A DNA stretch of 64,000 bases, taken from assembly GCA_017354895.1 (NCBI GenBank), contig CP071495.1, positions 2,835,001 to 2,899,000 on the forward strand, read 5' to 3'. Each line of letters starts with the position of its first letter. The first letter of the stretch is position 1. The DNA comes from Podospora comata. Taxonomy: Eukaryota > Ascomycota > Sordariomycetes > Sordariales > Podosporaceae. The position numbers were made by a program, and so were the translations under genes. Positions 34,038 through 47,000 of this stretch are shown piece by piece. Under the pieces are notes generated by a model that saw only the letters and a program-made list of their open reading frames with translations, was not told the DNA's origin and ran no database searches.

Positions 34038-34290
34038 TACTGTACCAAGCGCCTGCTTCAAGCATTTATCACACACGTACTGGTCTGGTCGACAAATTGG
34101 GGTTCAAAGCCCAACTATCTCTCCGGGGCTAGCAGACGAATTTGAAGACGATATCGATACTGCAATGGCCAACATCAACCCGTCATCTTGAAACCAACAA
34201 TCAATCATCAGAGAGCAGTGCTTGATTCGGGATGGATGTCACCGAATTCAAGTCACCGGCACATTTATTTTATTCTCGCCGAGTTATTCA
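34038..34290 (+). pseudogene. Broken fragment of an HNH-nuclease gene
   Basis: Translated pieces match the gene at 62,021-62,686: KRLLQAFITH, then after a frame change and loss of the intervening part SPTISPGLADEFEDDIDTAM, INPSS, a stop, and IREQCLIRDGC. The stop (TGA at about 34,189) sits where the other copy has CGA (Arg), a C-to-T change. The DNA is roughly 80% alike by eye over about 150 bp. Orientation is opposite to the 62-kb copy. No start codon, no HNH histidines and several frame breaks make it non-functional. Confidence 0.75.
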
Positions 34291-34868
34291 ACGTAGGAGA
34301 TGTCTTCAGGCTCCTAGCTGGTTGAACTGGAACCTCATAATCGAGGAAGCTGTACGATGTGGCTTCATACTATGCATCTGGACGATGGGCCCCTCGATCC
34401 AGCGACCTCCATAGAGCTACTCGGTAGCCGGACTACAGTAGTATATATCGTGGCCAACATTAACGGCCTAGTTAAAATGGGACCCTGATAATGCTGAGAC
34501 TAAGTGGTCTCAGCAAAACATTTTCCGCCGAACCGTTATCCCCTACGACTTTATACCTCCTCCCATCAGACAGTACCATACCTCTAGCGGCGAACCCAAC
34601 TCGAGTATACGGTACTACCCTCTGAAGGACGGAAAGGATATTCAATCTTGAGCGGACATTATCTTTCCTCAAGCCCCACGTCAATGAGAGGATGTGGGTT
34701 GGAGCTGGCAAGATACCGGGTGTAGTATGATCTAATGGTTTTACTTAGGGGTGGGTGACGTTGGAGACTTGATTTCATAGTTGTATATTGCGGAAAGGCA
34801 TATTTTGGATAAAGAGAGAGACACTGTGACGAAAGTTGATAGCTCGAAGAATAGTTAACATACCTTTT
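34291..34868. other. Non-coding flank between HNH relic and 21-bp array
   Basis: No ORF here looks conserved. The segment may include further decayed parts of the HNH gene, but I could not align them. Confidence 0.4.
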
Positions 34869-35036
34869 GACTATCTTTTAAGGTATATAGACTATCTTTT
34901 GAGACCTGTAGACTATATTTTGATGCCGATAGACTATCTTTTAAAGCCTATATACGATGTTAAACGGGTTTTGATTACCTCCCAACGCCTCTTGACTATC
35001 TCTTAAGATCTACCGACTACCTATTAAGGCCTAGTA
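34869..35036 (+). repeat. 21-bp degenerate tandem repeat, array 1
   Basis: Units begin with GACTAT at 34869, 34890, 34911, 34932, then 34994 and 35015, an exact 21-bp step within each group. The core is GACTATCTTTTAA followed by GCC-TATA-like sequence. The same unit occurs at about 61.8 kb and 63.8 kb. Confidence 0.85.
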
Positions 35037-38000
35037 ATATGTATTTCAGGGCTATTGGCTTTCTTCTTAGGCCCTCATGCGAAGTGGCAGTCTCCATTTA
35101 TTTTCCTCGACAAAGCAACTTGTCAACTTGCATGGTGATCAGAGGCTAGATTTTGAGATAGGATTCAAGGATTTGTACCCATATACAAGTCACCAGGCAG
35201 GTGTGTAGTGAGGAACTGACAATGTCTAAAGTTGAGAATATAGGGGCAGGTTCCACTCAGGGGTAGTAAACAATAAGCCCCCTCAGCCACCAACTCAGCA
35301 ACACACCAACCGCATACAACTCTTCTTCGCTTCGGATACCGGGAATTAGAGCGGACACCGAGCTTCTAGAACAGTTACAGACTCCCGAAGCCGAGACCAA
35401 ACGTCCGTAACAGGTCGCCGCCCTGTGCTCAGCTAGCTGTCTTCATTTCCATCCTTCCACAGCCCTACAGCCAACAACAGCCCTGCATACAGAACAGCTT
35501 CTAGACCAGCTCTTCTGTAGTGGCCAACAGATCGGCCGAGGAGATGCTACGATCAAGGGCCCTTTCCTGAAAAGACACACCCCCTCTTCAGACTAAGCCT
35601 CGGTGACCCCGTACCGAAACACACTCTGTCTCACAGCTTTCTATCTGACAAGCCGTCACAGGCATGCCGTGTCGTATGTGTGTGTTCAAGTCACTGTAAC
35701 CAGTACGCCAGTGTCACTTTGTCTCTGTGTCTCAGTCAGTTTTCTCGGTTTGTTTCGGTCTGGAGCGGTATACACCCCTCAAGGTATCACGGATTGAACT
35801 CGGGGAGAAGGGAAAAGAAGCAAAAAAGCGAAGAAAATGTATAGAGTGTGATCAACCTGCTTGGATTCTGGTGCGTGTCCCCGGTTTAACTTTGGAAGGC
35901 AAACAATAGACACAAGCGAGAAACAGAGACATGTCAGGTCACTCACTGGGTGAACAAGTGAAAATACGAACAAGGCAACCCCCAAAACCATACCTGATAT
36001 CTCATCAAGCACAACTACCCGTTGTTTATGTCCGAGTTGAGTCCGTCCGTCAATCTATCCATCATCATCATCACAACCCAATGCCACCATCTTTTCTTCC
36101 CGCAATGACATCAAGCAATTGAAGGGATGAGATAGCTAGCTAAACACCACCCGTTGATCCCCCCCCTCCAAGCACGGCAGCACACATAGTACACAGTAAC
36201 ACAACACCCCTCCTCCATTCACCCATTTCCTACCCTACCCTCCTGTTCCCTCCCTCCCTTCTCATGTGTCCCCTTCCGCTCGTGCCCGCGTGTCAAAAGC
36301 AAGCCCTTCCCTTTTCCGCTCTGCATCGCATGCTCTTTCCGTCGGCTATCCGCATCAAACATACCTACTCGCCCCAGCCAGTGGAACACACCCGACGCTG
36401 ATACCGAACCACCCTTTTCTCTTTACACTACATTCTCAAAAAATGCTAGATAACAAATGCAACCAGCCATATCCCGAAGGGAAGCATTGTCCGATCCAGC
36501 TGTAAACCGTGGATGGGATGGTGGTGTGTTCTCTCCCAGTTCCGCTTGCTCACAACAGCTGGCCGGTGCCGGTTGCCGTTTGAGCTTCTCCCTATCGAGC
36601 ATCACAAGAACATATCGTAGCACAACCCCCCAACCACCACCACGGCACCCTCCGCTTCGTGTGTTGTTGCTCTTTTGTGCAAAAGAAACAACCCACCAAA
36701 AAATAGCATGATTTCCTCTCATCAAAAGGCAACCAGTCATTCACCTTGACAGCTTTCAGCTTTGACAAATTTTGCTCAGCAGGTTGTCAACCCTCTCCCA
36801 GCCAGCCACCTCAACCACCACATGGCATCCATACCATCCCTCCCCACGTGCCAAAGCAGAAATCTGAACCGAAATCATTACGCACACCAAAGAGAGCAGA
36901 GAATAGTTCGAGTTCCCTCCCTCTTCCCTCTTCCGTCGCTCAGACCTGGTGTCCGTTACATGTCATATTCCCTTTCTTTTCTTTTTTCTCAAGCCAAGCC
37001 AGAAAAATTCATCCGACTGGCGAGAACCGTTCGATGATGTTGTTTTGAGACATACATATTCTTGGACCCGCGCATCTACACCAAGGGAGAGACACGGCTG
37101 CAAAGTCCCCAGCATAATAGACGAGAAATAAGACTTACGCGTGGGCTCACGGCCCTGTCTCTTGATCAAGGACCTGACGGTCATTCATTTTTCTTTTCGG
37201 AGAGGATATTCTTTCAGCTGTCAGTTCTCAAGTTCAACAATAGCTAATGACCTAGATCCCGCTCTACAGCTGAGACTACTACTAGACCAAAAAGTGTTCC
37301 GCGAACCAGCAGGACAACGTGCCTGACAAAGGGCCACGGGGGAGCTAGGGTGAGTACATTACATATACGTTCGTCCCGTCCCGGTCCGGCTTTTGGCGGC
37401 CAACGGGGTGGGTTCAAGAACCCCGGATACTTGCAGTAGAGCTGGACAGGGAAAAAAGGCGATCAGTCACCTTTTGTCCCCCTCGGTTTGCCTTCGCCTC
37501 ACCATGGATACGAACATGAATGACATGTGTCTATATTGTCTGTGCGAAAAACTCTCAACGGGCTTTCCGTGTTCAGAATCTTACATGGCCATGGGCAGCA
37601 GGGGAACGGGACCAGCGAGGATGAGTGATCATCCAGGAGGGAGAAGAAGACGAGCAGAAGGGTGGCGATAACGTGGCCCTCAGACAATCCTCCAGCTTTG
37701 CTGATGAGAAGAGGAAAATGCGAGTTCATACTGTGCAAGTGAACAGAGGCGTGGTAGAAAGGGCCGCATGGTTGATGTCTCACTCTTTCCCTTTTCTCAT
37801 ACTCACCCTCTACTCACCCACACAGAACACGAGAGAGGACATCGGGGAGATAACCCCAACCTCACCTGACTGAAACCCTCCACACCTTCATCCCACCGAG
37901 TCTCATCTCCGGCGCGGTTAGAAAAAGATCTCAAATCTTGAGCAGGTGGCCAATCAGAGAGTCGAAGTGGTGTGTAGCTCCTAGCGTGATGCCTTCTTTT

Positions 38001-41000
38001 CTGTGGACAATACCGGGTGGGCAGTCGTGACCAAGGTGAGCTTGGGATGGTTGCAGAGGTGGTCGTTCTGTGGGTATTCCCGGGTTGTCTCCTCCGGGTG
38101 TTGAGGTAGCCAGCCAGGCAGGTGTAGGCATCAAGAGACTCCTCCGAGGGAACCTGTTCTCTTGGGAGCAAAGAGAAGAACTTGGTCACGGATATCAACA
38201 ACCGGTAGCTGTGCTTGGTTTTGCAAAGATCTACTCCATAGTATCAGCACCAAGTCAAACACAAAACTATTGGCATTTTTACAAACTCACCTAACCACAC
38301 CACAGTGGCCAAATCCCGTACACCATCTCCATCCCCCCGATCAAACCCTCCTATCCCCCCCCCCAAAATCTCCTATTCATCAATCCTCACAAGATCACCA
38401 CGGCACTTGCACAAATCTCCTAGGTTTCTCCCAATGTCGATCAGGGTAGCAGAGCCTACAAAAGCTCATCTCATTATCGCCTCCGGCCCTGCCGGCCACT
38501 CGCCCCCTTCCGGCAGCCACAAAATCCGGGGCAACGAACCACCACAGCAACTACACAACGAAAGAAAGGGGGGTGGGTGGTGGTGTTTGGGCACGATAGC
38601 AAACTAGCTCGCCTAGGCATAGGTGGTAGTATACGCATGCACGCCATCCACATGCATGACCCTTTCCCCCCCTCCCATCCAATCCTTTCCCTTCCCTTCC
38701 CTTCTTGCTGCGTCTTGCATGCGCGCGCGCCGGTTGCAACCCTCACATACCGGCTCAACACCTTAGCAATTATTGATCATGAAGGAGCAAAAAAGGGGAA
38801 GGGGGGGGGGTGTGTTTGCCTCCCCCGTACATGAAATCTTGAAAATCGTTGAGGTTGGTCTTACATGAGAATCTTAAAAATGTGCAACAAGTAAGCTAGG
38901 TTGGGTAGGTAGGTAAGAAACGTTGGGTAAGGTTGATCCATACTTGATCATGGCATGGAAAAAGAAAAATGCAGTCAGCAACAACAACAGCGTAGCATAA
39001 ACGTCCTTCGAACGAATGTCGAACACATGTAGAAAGGAAGTCAGCTGTTAATGCAGGGTGTCCAAATCGACGGTCTCAGCCAGCCCATATTTCCCCACGT
39101 CTTCCATGTTTGAGGATGAGCTCAGCCTTTGTCCGAAGGCATACAGAAAGGAAAGAAATCGCCCGAGTGGTTGGTTACTGACCCTTTTCTGTACTGTACG
39201 AGGTGTGCGCGGGATGGGGGAGGGGGGAACATGCATGGTGATGGTGATGGTGACAGTGGACCGCAGATCTACCTGCTCATATGTCTGTCTGCCTTCTCTC
39301 TCTCTGCCTGCCTCAGTGGCCGTGGGCTGTCATGGTGGTGGTGGTGCAGCTTCGAACAGAAAATGCGGGGCAAGCCAATGTCGTCGTCGACTTTTTCCCT
39401 TGTGCTCCCCAAGAGAATGGTGGTGGTGGTGTGGGAATGGGCTTCGGTCCTGCAGTAACCCGCGCCCTTCCTTCCTCCTCACCAGCAACCACCAGTCCTA
39501 TTCAGGAATGCCGACTTGCTGTATGCCCCCCTCCCATCTGCCTGCCTGTAAACTGCGTCAGCCCGAGTGACTGACTGGTGAGTAACAGAGAGAAAGAAAG
39601 GCGTACGTCAACAGGTTCCCAATAGCGTTCATCGTCGTCGATGCAGTTACCACCCACCCCTTTCCTCCCCGTTACTACCATCCCGCGCGCAGCAAATGCT
39701 CAAGCATGGGCTTGTGACACAGTCCGAAAACAGGTTGGGAAGGATTCTGCTCACGAAACAGAAAGAGAGAGAGTTCAAGTATGGCATTTTGAACACCACC
39801 CTGACTTACCATCTACCAAAGTTAAACCAGCATGAACTGCTGCGTAATGATGTCTGTCCTTGGGGAAGCTGCTACCTGCTCAAACAGTGAGGTGCTCTTT
39901 CCCTCTCCTACAACCCACTCCCATTCTTCCTCCTCCCATTGGCCGCGGGCGGAACCAACTCCCCTCTCTTCACAGGCCAAGTCCAAGATCAAGTTTGGGC
40001 AGGTGGTAGAAAATGGCAACATCACCCAACCGATTGCCGGTTTTTTTCTTACCTACCCCCAAAACATCATCCCCATAGTAATCCCTCAAGTCCCTACATA
40101 AATCCAAGGCAAGAAGATGCCTTCATGCAGTTTGATAGCTAAGCGCAGCCGACCGGACACTAGAGATACAACCTAAACCCCCTCCCCCCCCCACCGATGG
40201 CAACCCTCCCGGCCAAGAACATCGAGTACCTTACAGTAGGTAATATATGTAGTATATAGTATGAGCGTCTGTTATTATTGCCTGCCGCGAGCATCACTTT
40301 TCATATTTTTTTGCGCACCGCCAAGATGGCCGAAAAGTACTGGTAAGCTAGGTTGGTGGCAGCGATGGTCTATCATGTGAGACCAACATTCTTCCTTCAC
40401 CCCCCATCTTGGAGTTGTCGTCGTCGTCTTCTTCTGGGGGGGCTCGTATACTACTAGCGTGATCCAGTTCAAAGTGAGAGCATCATGATATCGGACCCCT
40501 CCAAAAAAGAATGTTCGTTATCAGTAGCATAATCTTCATGAAGCCAACCCGAAACACCAGTCTCCGTCTGACCAGTGTAACACAAAGCTCCGCTCCGCTC
40601 CGCTCGTTCGTCCTTATCCGAGAGAAAATGGTCCTTCGTTCCGAACGGCGCGCTTTTTGCGTGATAACCGTTTCCGACAAAAGAGATATGATATCTGAGA
40701 TGTTGATAGATAACGGCTTATCCCACCTCCACCACCACCACCACCACCACCGCCTTGTTCCCCGCGCTTGCACTGTGCGACCTGCATCACATTTCACATC
40801 AAGCTAGAAAATTTTGTTTCGCCACAAACGCAAGGCACAGCCGTCTCTCTTCTTCAACCAAAAGTGGAGGTTGATGCCCACGTTTGCATATTCAGCGTCT
40901 CCCTCACGTTGCAAATCATGCGACCTGCTTGCCATGTGCTCGCCAGGAAGGAATCATCCACGCTAACACCAAGTCGAGTCTAGTGGACGGTTTGGAACTT

Positions 41001-44000
41001 CTATCCAAACCCATTCATCATCAACCGTTGGTACCGTTGCTGGAAACTCGCTAGCGTGGGCCCGGTCAAGTGGATGTTGGGAATGGAGACAGCTTGCGAA
41101 GCTTGCGATCCTTCGCGCCTTGCGCTCAGCCTTTTGGCGGAGTATGTGATGGAATTCTCGGTGAAATATCAAGAGTCCTCAATGGTGGTGACCGCAAGAT
41201 ATATTAAAAATTTAAAAAAAAAGAAGAATGAAGCTAGCCTGGCTCCCAAACTGATGCCAGAGTGGCCGGAGACCTCCCATTCAGCCCATCCACCCATCAC
41301 ATATTCCTGGGCATGCAAAGCTGATTACGAAGGGTTTTGCTAGTGTTGGAGCATCATGGTCCTTTTGGTGGGTGTCCGTGTCCTCGTGGCCCTTTGTACA
41401 GTAGCGTCTTCCTCTCGCCTGCCGCCAGACCTTGATAGGGAACTGTGAATACAAACAAGGAGGGGCGTGGTGTTTTGGCCCAGTTACCTGGTGTAGCTGG
41501 CGTGGTGTTGATCATCATCAGGGGGGCCAGGTGAGAGGCTGGTGGTGAGCAAAAGAGGAAGAAAGCGGGGTTATCTGGATCGTCATGTTAGCGACAGTTG
41601 TGGCGCGGTTTCGATGCAACGGTTCACTGTCATGCCGTGTGGTTGTTTGCTGCTCTAGTGTGAGCCTCTTGAGAATGGTGAAATTGTATCGTCAACAGAC
41701 GAGAAGATGGTGATATTGCCCAGCTGCTGCTTCGTCCTCCGGAGCTTCAAAACGGCTAGTTTGGTGATACTTTTGGTGGCCGGTTGCTACCCCGCGGTTT
41801 GGCAGTGATGGCTTCGGTTTCATCCCGAGCAAGAGGTCCCCACCCGGACCGGACCTTTCGGTGGACACACGGAGGACGGCAGCGATGCAGGCACAGGGAC
41901 AAGGTAAGTTCAAATTTGGCGCGTGAGCACTCGGTGTTGTGTCGTTCCGCTTGTTGCTCGTTTGCTCTTTGCATCAGTTCAGTTCCTGGAACTTTCGTCT
42001 GGCGTGTCTGGGATCGTGGAGATGACAATTGTCAGCATGATGTCCTTTGATGTTCCAGAGGATTGGACGCTACTGGCTGTGGCTGGACGGGTCATGTTGT
42101 CCCAACCGGATGGCACCACGGATCACCGAAAGTGGTTTGTCTTTCACCACACGTCGTCCTCTCGGAGGCTTTGAGTTCCCGTGCCCAGTGCCATGGAAGC
42201 ATCATCAAGCCCACCCTCCCTTCGGCCCTCACCGACGATGACGGACAGTTGGTGAATGCTTCACCGATGGCTCACCTTGCCTGCCGGACCGGCTCGAATG
42301 GTTGCATTATTCGTTTCTTTTTTCCCAATTGTAACTAGTGCCTCTCGAGTTCGGCTTGGAGAACTTGGCTTTGGTTCTAGTGAGAGCCAAGAGCGAGCAG
42401 ACCAGCGCAAGAATGACAGAAAATGAGGCCTTTCCGCATTCTGTTCGACCTGCATCTGCTAAATTGCGGGGAAGACCCACAAGGCAGCAAAGAGACCGGG
42501 GTTGATTTGTTGCTTTAGGTGGAGACATCTCTGACAAAACTCCACCTAAAATGCGGAGGGCCAGGGTTGTTGGTGGAAGGCAGCACTCGAAAGCTGAGAT
42601 GTCACGGGAGTGTCGACAAGAAGGTTTGGAACGTTGTCGTTGTGATGCTTGGCAGCAAGGCTATTGAACTTGGACAGAAGAAGAAAAAAGGGAACAACGG
42701 CATAAGATCAGGGGTAAGCATTCGCTGTTCAACGTCGTCAAAACGTTGGGTTTGTGTGTTCTTGAGCCTCATCGAGAATGGGCTACCACGCTGCCATTTT
42801 GTGACCTCCACTGTGCGTTCAACACCCAGGAGACAGTCCCTCTGGCGATTGCCTCGTAAGCACTTGCGGAGTATAGTAACACTCCGACGGCAGTGGATCA
42901 ACACATCTTGTTTATGAAGGATCTCGGCTGTTGAAAGTTGTTTTCTCGCTAGAGTGTCGCAATTATCGATCTCCCTTTCCCCTCTTTGCCAACCTGTTCG
43001 TGACGAGGAAAATGGGAAATTTTGAGACCCTGTCGTCATTCCTTCCAACCTTCAACTTAGCGCAATGCCCCGGTCAAGATAGCGCGGGCTCTGCCGCTCT
43101 TGCGCCCCGCCCAGTAACGATCCATCCAATCAAGAACGTTCAGTGATTTCCAACCTCAGCTTGCACCAACCAGATCGGCGAAGACGCTTGCCAGCTCTGA
43201 ACTCTCACCACCGGGGCGTGCAGAGATGGAAAGGGATGCAACGCTATCTAACCTCCATGCCAGGGGCCAAAACCCAAATCTCGAGATGCACGGTCTGGGC
43301 TGGCTACATTACCTTAGTTTGACCTTGCCGCCATCCGGAAACTTCTGAATAGGCAAGAGGCAGGGGCAAATGGTGAATTGAACACAGCTCTCTGTACGAC
43401 GCCGTTTGGCGGCAGTTCAGGGAGGGGGGTGGGCAAGCAACACTGGCACATAATGCCACCAAGTGAAGCATTTGGATATGCACCTCGATTAATCAGGCAA
43501 AACGCACGGCTACTCTATCTTGTTTATTGCGTCCTGAGGTCCCTACATGTTTGAACGGGCATGAGGAAGAGACAAAGATATCCAAACACGAATGGATTGG
43601 ATACACAGAGACGAAAAGGAGACAGGGCCGGCCAGGTCATTCTCGTGGCAGTCGTGTTTGTTTGTCGTTGATATTGAAGAAAATTCTTCTTCCATCTGAA
43701 GGTTTTACGGCCTTCTCATCAACAGCTAGCCAGCCTGCCAACCCAGGCCAGCGCTTCTGTCATAACCTGGGTGGCCACGGTGTGTTGTTTCATGGAATGC
43801 TAGTGGTCAATCTCTATCAAGACCACTCGTGAAGTTGCGGCGGGTTGCAGATGTCCGGGCTGGCCTGCATGTTGTCTTGCAGGCGGTTTTGATGACCCTC
43901 CAGGGGATGAATGAAGTGAGGTCTCTTGTTTGGTCTGACTGAATTTGCTGACAAGAGACACCAGCCAATAAGATCCCAAATTGCGGGTAGAAAGGGCATA

Positions 44001-47000
44001 ACGAAGGAATGTCCAAAATTGAACATCAAAAAGATTTTTTTTTTCTTCCCTGCTATTACACTAATCCGGGGCAATATCTTGAGTTTCAGCGGGCTGAGTG
44101 ATGAACAGGCCGATGATACTGTGAACTAGACAAACAAAAAAGAAAACATACCATATCCCAGCTTTCTATTTCCACGCCCTCTGGTCTAAAACCAAAAGAT
44201 TTTTCCAAACTCGGACCGGGCGAGTCGCCAACCGGGCTCAGGGGTTCCAGGTTCGCCAGGCCGAAAGAGGGGACGTTTAACACACACCCTTCTGCTTGCT
44301 GGCCTGATGAGAAAGCCACAACCACGATTTCCATCTTCACGAGTAACACGGTACCGGTATCTGAAGATCAGGGACAGGTCGGCGATGTCAGTGCGCGGGC
44401 TGTTTCTGTTGAAGCTTGCCCACGATTGTCAGCCCGTGGCTTTGACTGGATACGCCCACGCCTGGTGGCATTGTTTTTTGTTCTTCTTAAACGCTGCCCG
44501 TCACTCACAGGGCGACAACGACAACTCTACGCCGCACAACGGCGTCGTGGAAAAAAACTTTTCGAGGAGGCTTGAAGGCTTCCGGCCTTACCATCTGAAA
44601 AGTTTGAAAGCTGATACCTCTAATGGAATTTTCTGCCTAGCAACCGAGAGGCTGCCGTACGGAGAGGCATTGTCTCTATTTGGGCACATTTTTTTACTCT
44701 TTGTGTGCTCTGTACCAGGGGCATTGTCAACAACCCTGTCAGATTTGTGTGTCCCGAGGATTCGGAACAACGTTGGCTTCGAGCCCAACGAACACCTATC
44801 AGCTTATTTGTTCTCCATGAAATGCTGTCTGATAAGCACCTCATTTTGTGAGAGAGTCTTGGGGTAAAATATGATAGATCAGAAATGTTTCATAAGCAGA
44901 ACCCGCCAACTCGGGATCCTCACGGTCTCAGGTCAGCACTTGTTGGTGATTTGCCCGGGTTCCTTTCTGTGAGACATGATTGGTCCTGACACCGAAGTTG
45001 ATCCGTTGACATTGACCGAAATCTTTGATATTCCGAACAGGGTGCCCTCCACCATCAAAAGACTACACTAGTCTTTCACAGCCACCTACCGTTCGTAATA
45101 GCGACGTCGTCGTCAACGAGGCCCCCGCACCGGTGCTAGTACAGAGACATCAAGACCACGCCAGCAAGAAAACGCTTAGTGATCACAGTCACCACCAAGG
45201 ATTTTCTTCCAGCAGGAGCTTGTGACCCGTGAGTTGTCGAAATGACAAACCACCGATCAAAGTCGGCGATGGCCCGGCAGTGGTGAGTTGTGTACACCCC
45301 TGACCCATGCCGCTCCCAGTCTCGATCTGGAAAGAGTCGATGATGGCTATCGCCAGGTTGGGTTTAGTGAGCTTTAGCAAAAGCGGCCGTGGCGTTCGGC
45401 GACTGCCCGAATCTGCGGGGGGTGAACATGCGATCGACATCAGCCTCGTTGGCCGTGATTTGACCGTGATGCTTGGTATCGTGCAGAGAGCACGACGCTA
45501 CTGCAAAGAAAGAGGAAGAAAAACAAAATTCCTGTTCCAAAATTTTTGGTCCGGTCGTGCCTTTGGTGTTCTTGTTGGGGGTTGGGGGCGGCACAAGTAT
45601 CAAATGTCTGCATCAGCCCATCCAACCCAGTCACTCACCTATGCGGCAATTGTGGTGTGTTCAAATCGAGACTATTCTCCGCGTCGGTGGCTGCCATATG
45701 TATGTAGGCGCTTTCAGCTGGTTGGGAGCGCTGGGCAAATGCCGGTTCCTCAGGCAGGATTTGCTGGCTGGCAAATGTCTCGGATCAAGACGGAGGAGGG
45801 CAACGATACAAGATAGCCGGACCTGGTGATGACTGCTTCTGTTGGACTTCACCCGCTCGACGCCGCAGCCACTGACAATGCAATGACAAGCCGGCTGTTC
45901 AGTGCTGAACCCCAGCCCATCAGATCATCATGGCCCAAAGAAGGAAAGAAGAAAAAACATGCTCATTGCTGGCTGCGAGAGAGAGAGAGAGCGAGCTGCG
46001 ATAGCTACAAGTTCGTCATCGGTGTGCCCCTTCTCCTATAACCGTGAGTGATCGTCAAAGCATACCGGTGTAGTAGAATCCTAGCTGCACACCCCCCTTC
46101 TACTTCTTTTGTTGAGCATGAAAGTTGTGGGTGTCTCGATGTGAAATCAACACCATCTTGAGTCAAACTGCAGCTGCGGTCCTTCCCCAGCTACAGCGTA
46201 TGACTTTGAGTTTATGTGGTGTTGCGTGTCGGTTGGATGTTGTGGTGCAGCCATTTTGATATTAGGTATCCTCCGATTGAGGCCGGGTCCGATATCGCCA
46301 GCGGAAGAAATGAAAGATGATGCCCTTGATCGGAAGAACACCTTCATTCACGGCCATGAAGATATCCGAACAGCGACTCCGGCCGCGGCATCAAGAGAAA
46401 GGTGTTTCGACATGGTGTGGATGGCAATATCCGTGATTGCAACAGTAGTCGATCAGAGGGTCGTCGGTGATATGAAATTCAAGACGAGTAAGGAGCAAAA
46501 GCCGATTGAAACCCATCCCATCAGATTCCCATCAGGGTCATGGGCGGTGGACGAATCGCCAGGCTTGCCGCTAGCGGGAACCCTATCTTTCTTCTTCTCT
46601 GTCCCCGCTGACAAAACAAACACCATCCCACGCTCGTCATCAGGGCCCTTCTCTTTTCTCGCAGTGACTCCCTTCCATAATCTTCAATTTCGGGACCAGA
46701 GATTCCCAAGTTGCATGCAATGTGGAGATCAGTGATTCCAACACTAGGTTGCATCGTTAACAGCTTCTGAGGTTAGCTTCGCCCTGGCAGGGAGATAACC
46801 CCCCAAGAATTCCAAAAACCCCAATCTTCAACGGCAACGAACGACGAGTGGATTTCCATCTCTGGCTAGCCGGCCGCTTTTTGTTGCCGAGAAACGAGAA
46901 ACTCGTGGCAGACACCCTAACCCACAAGCACCAAACTCTTTTTGTGAGCTCGATATCCACAGGGTCAGACTGCCGGCACTGTGACCTCCAAATTTTGTCC

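Noticed and set aside
33853-35036. CRISPR-like array
   Set aside because: Units are imperfect, contiguous 21-25 bp repeats without unique spacers, in a eukaryotic genome.
44307-44867. 186-aa ORF, the longest on the plus strand of the 16-kb desert
   Set aside because: There is no recognisable domain, no splice partners and no codon pattern like the real genes; this length is expected by chance in 16 kb.
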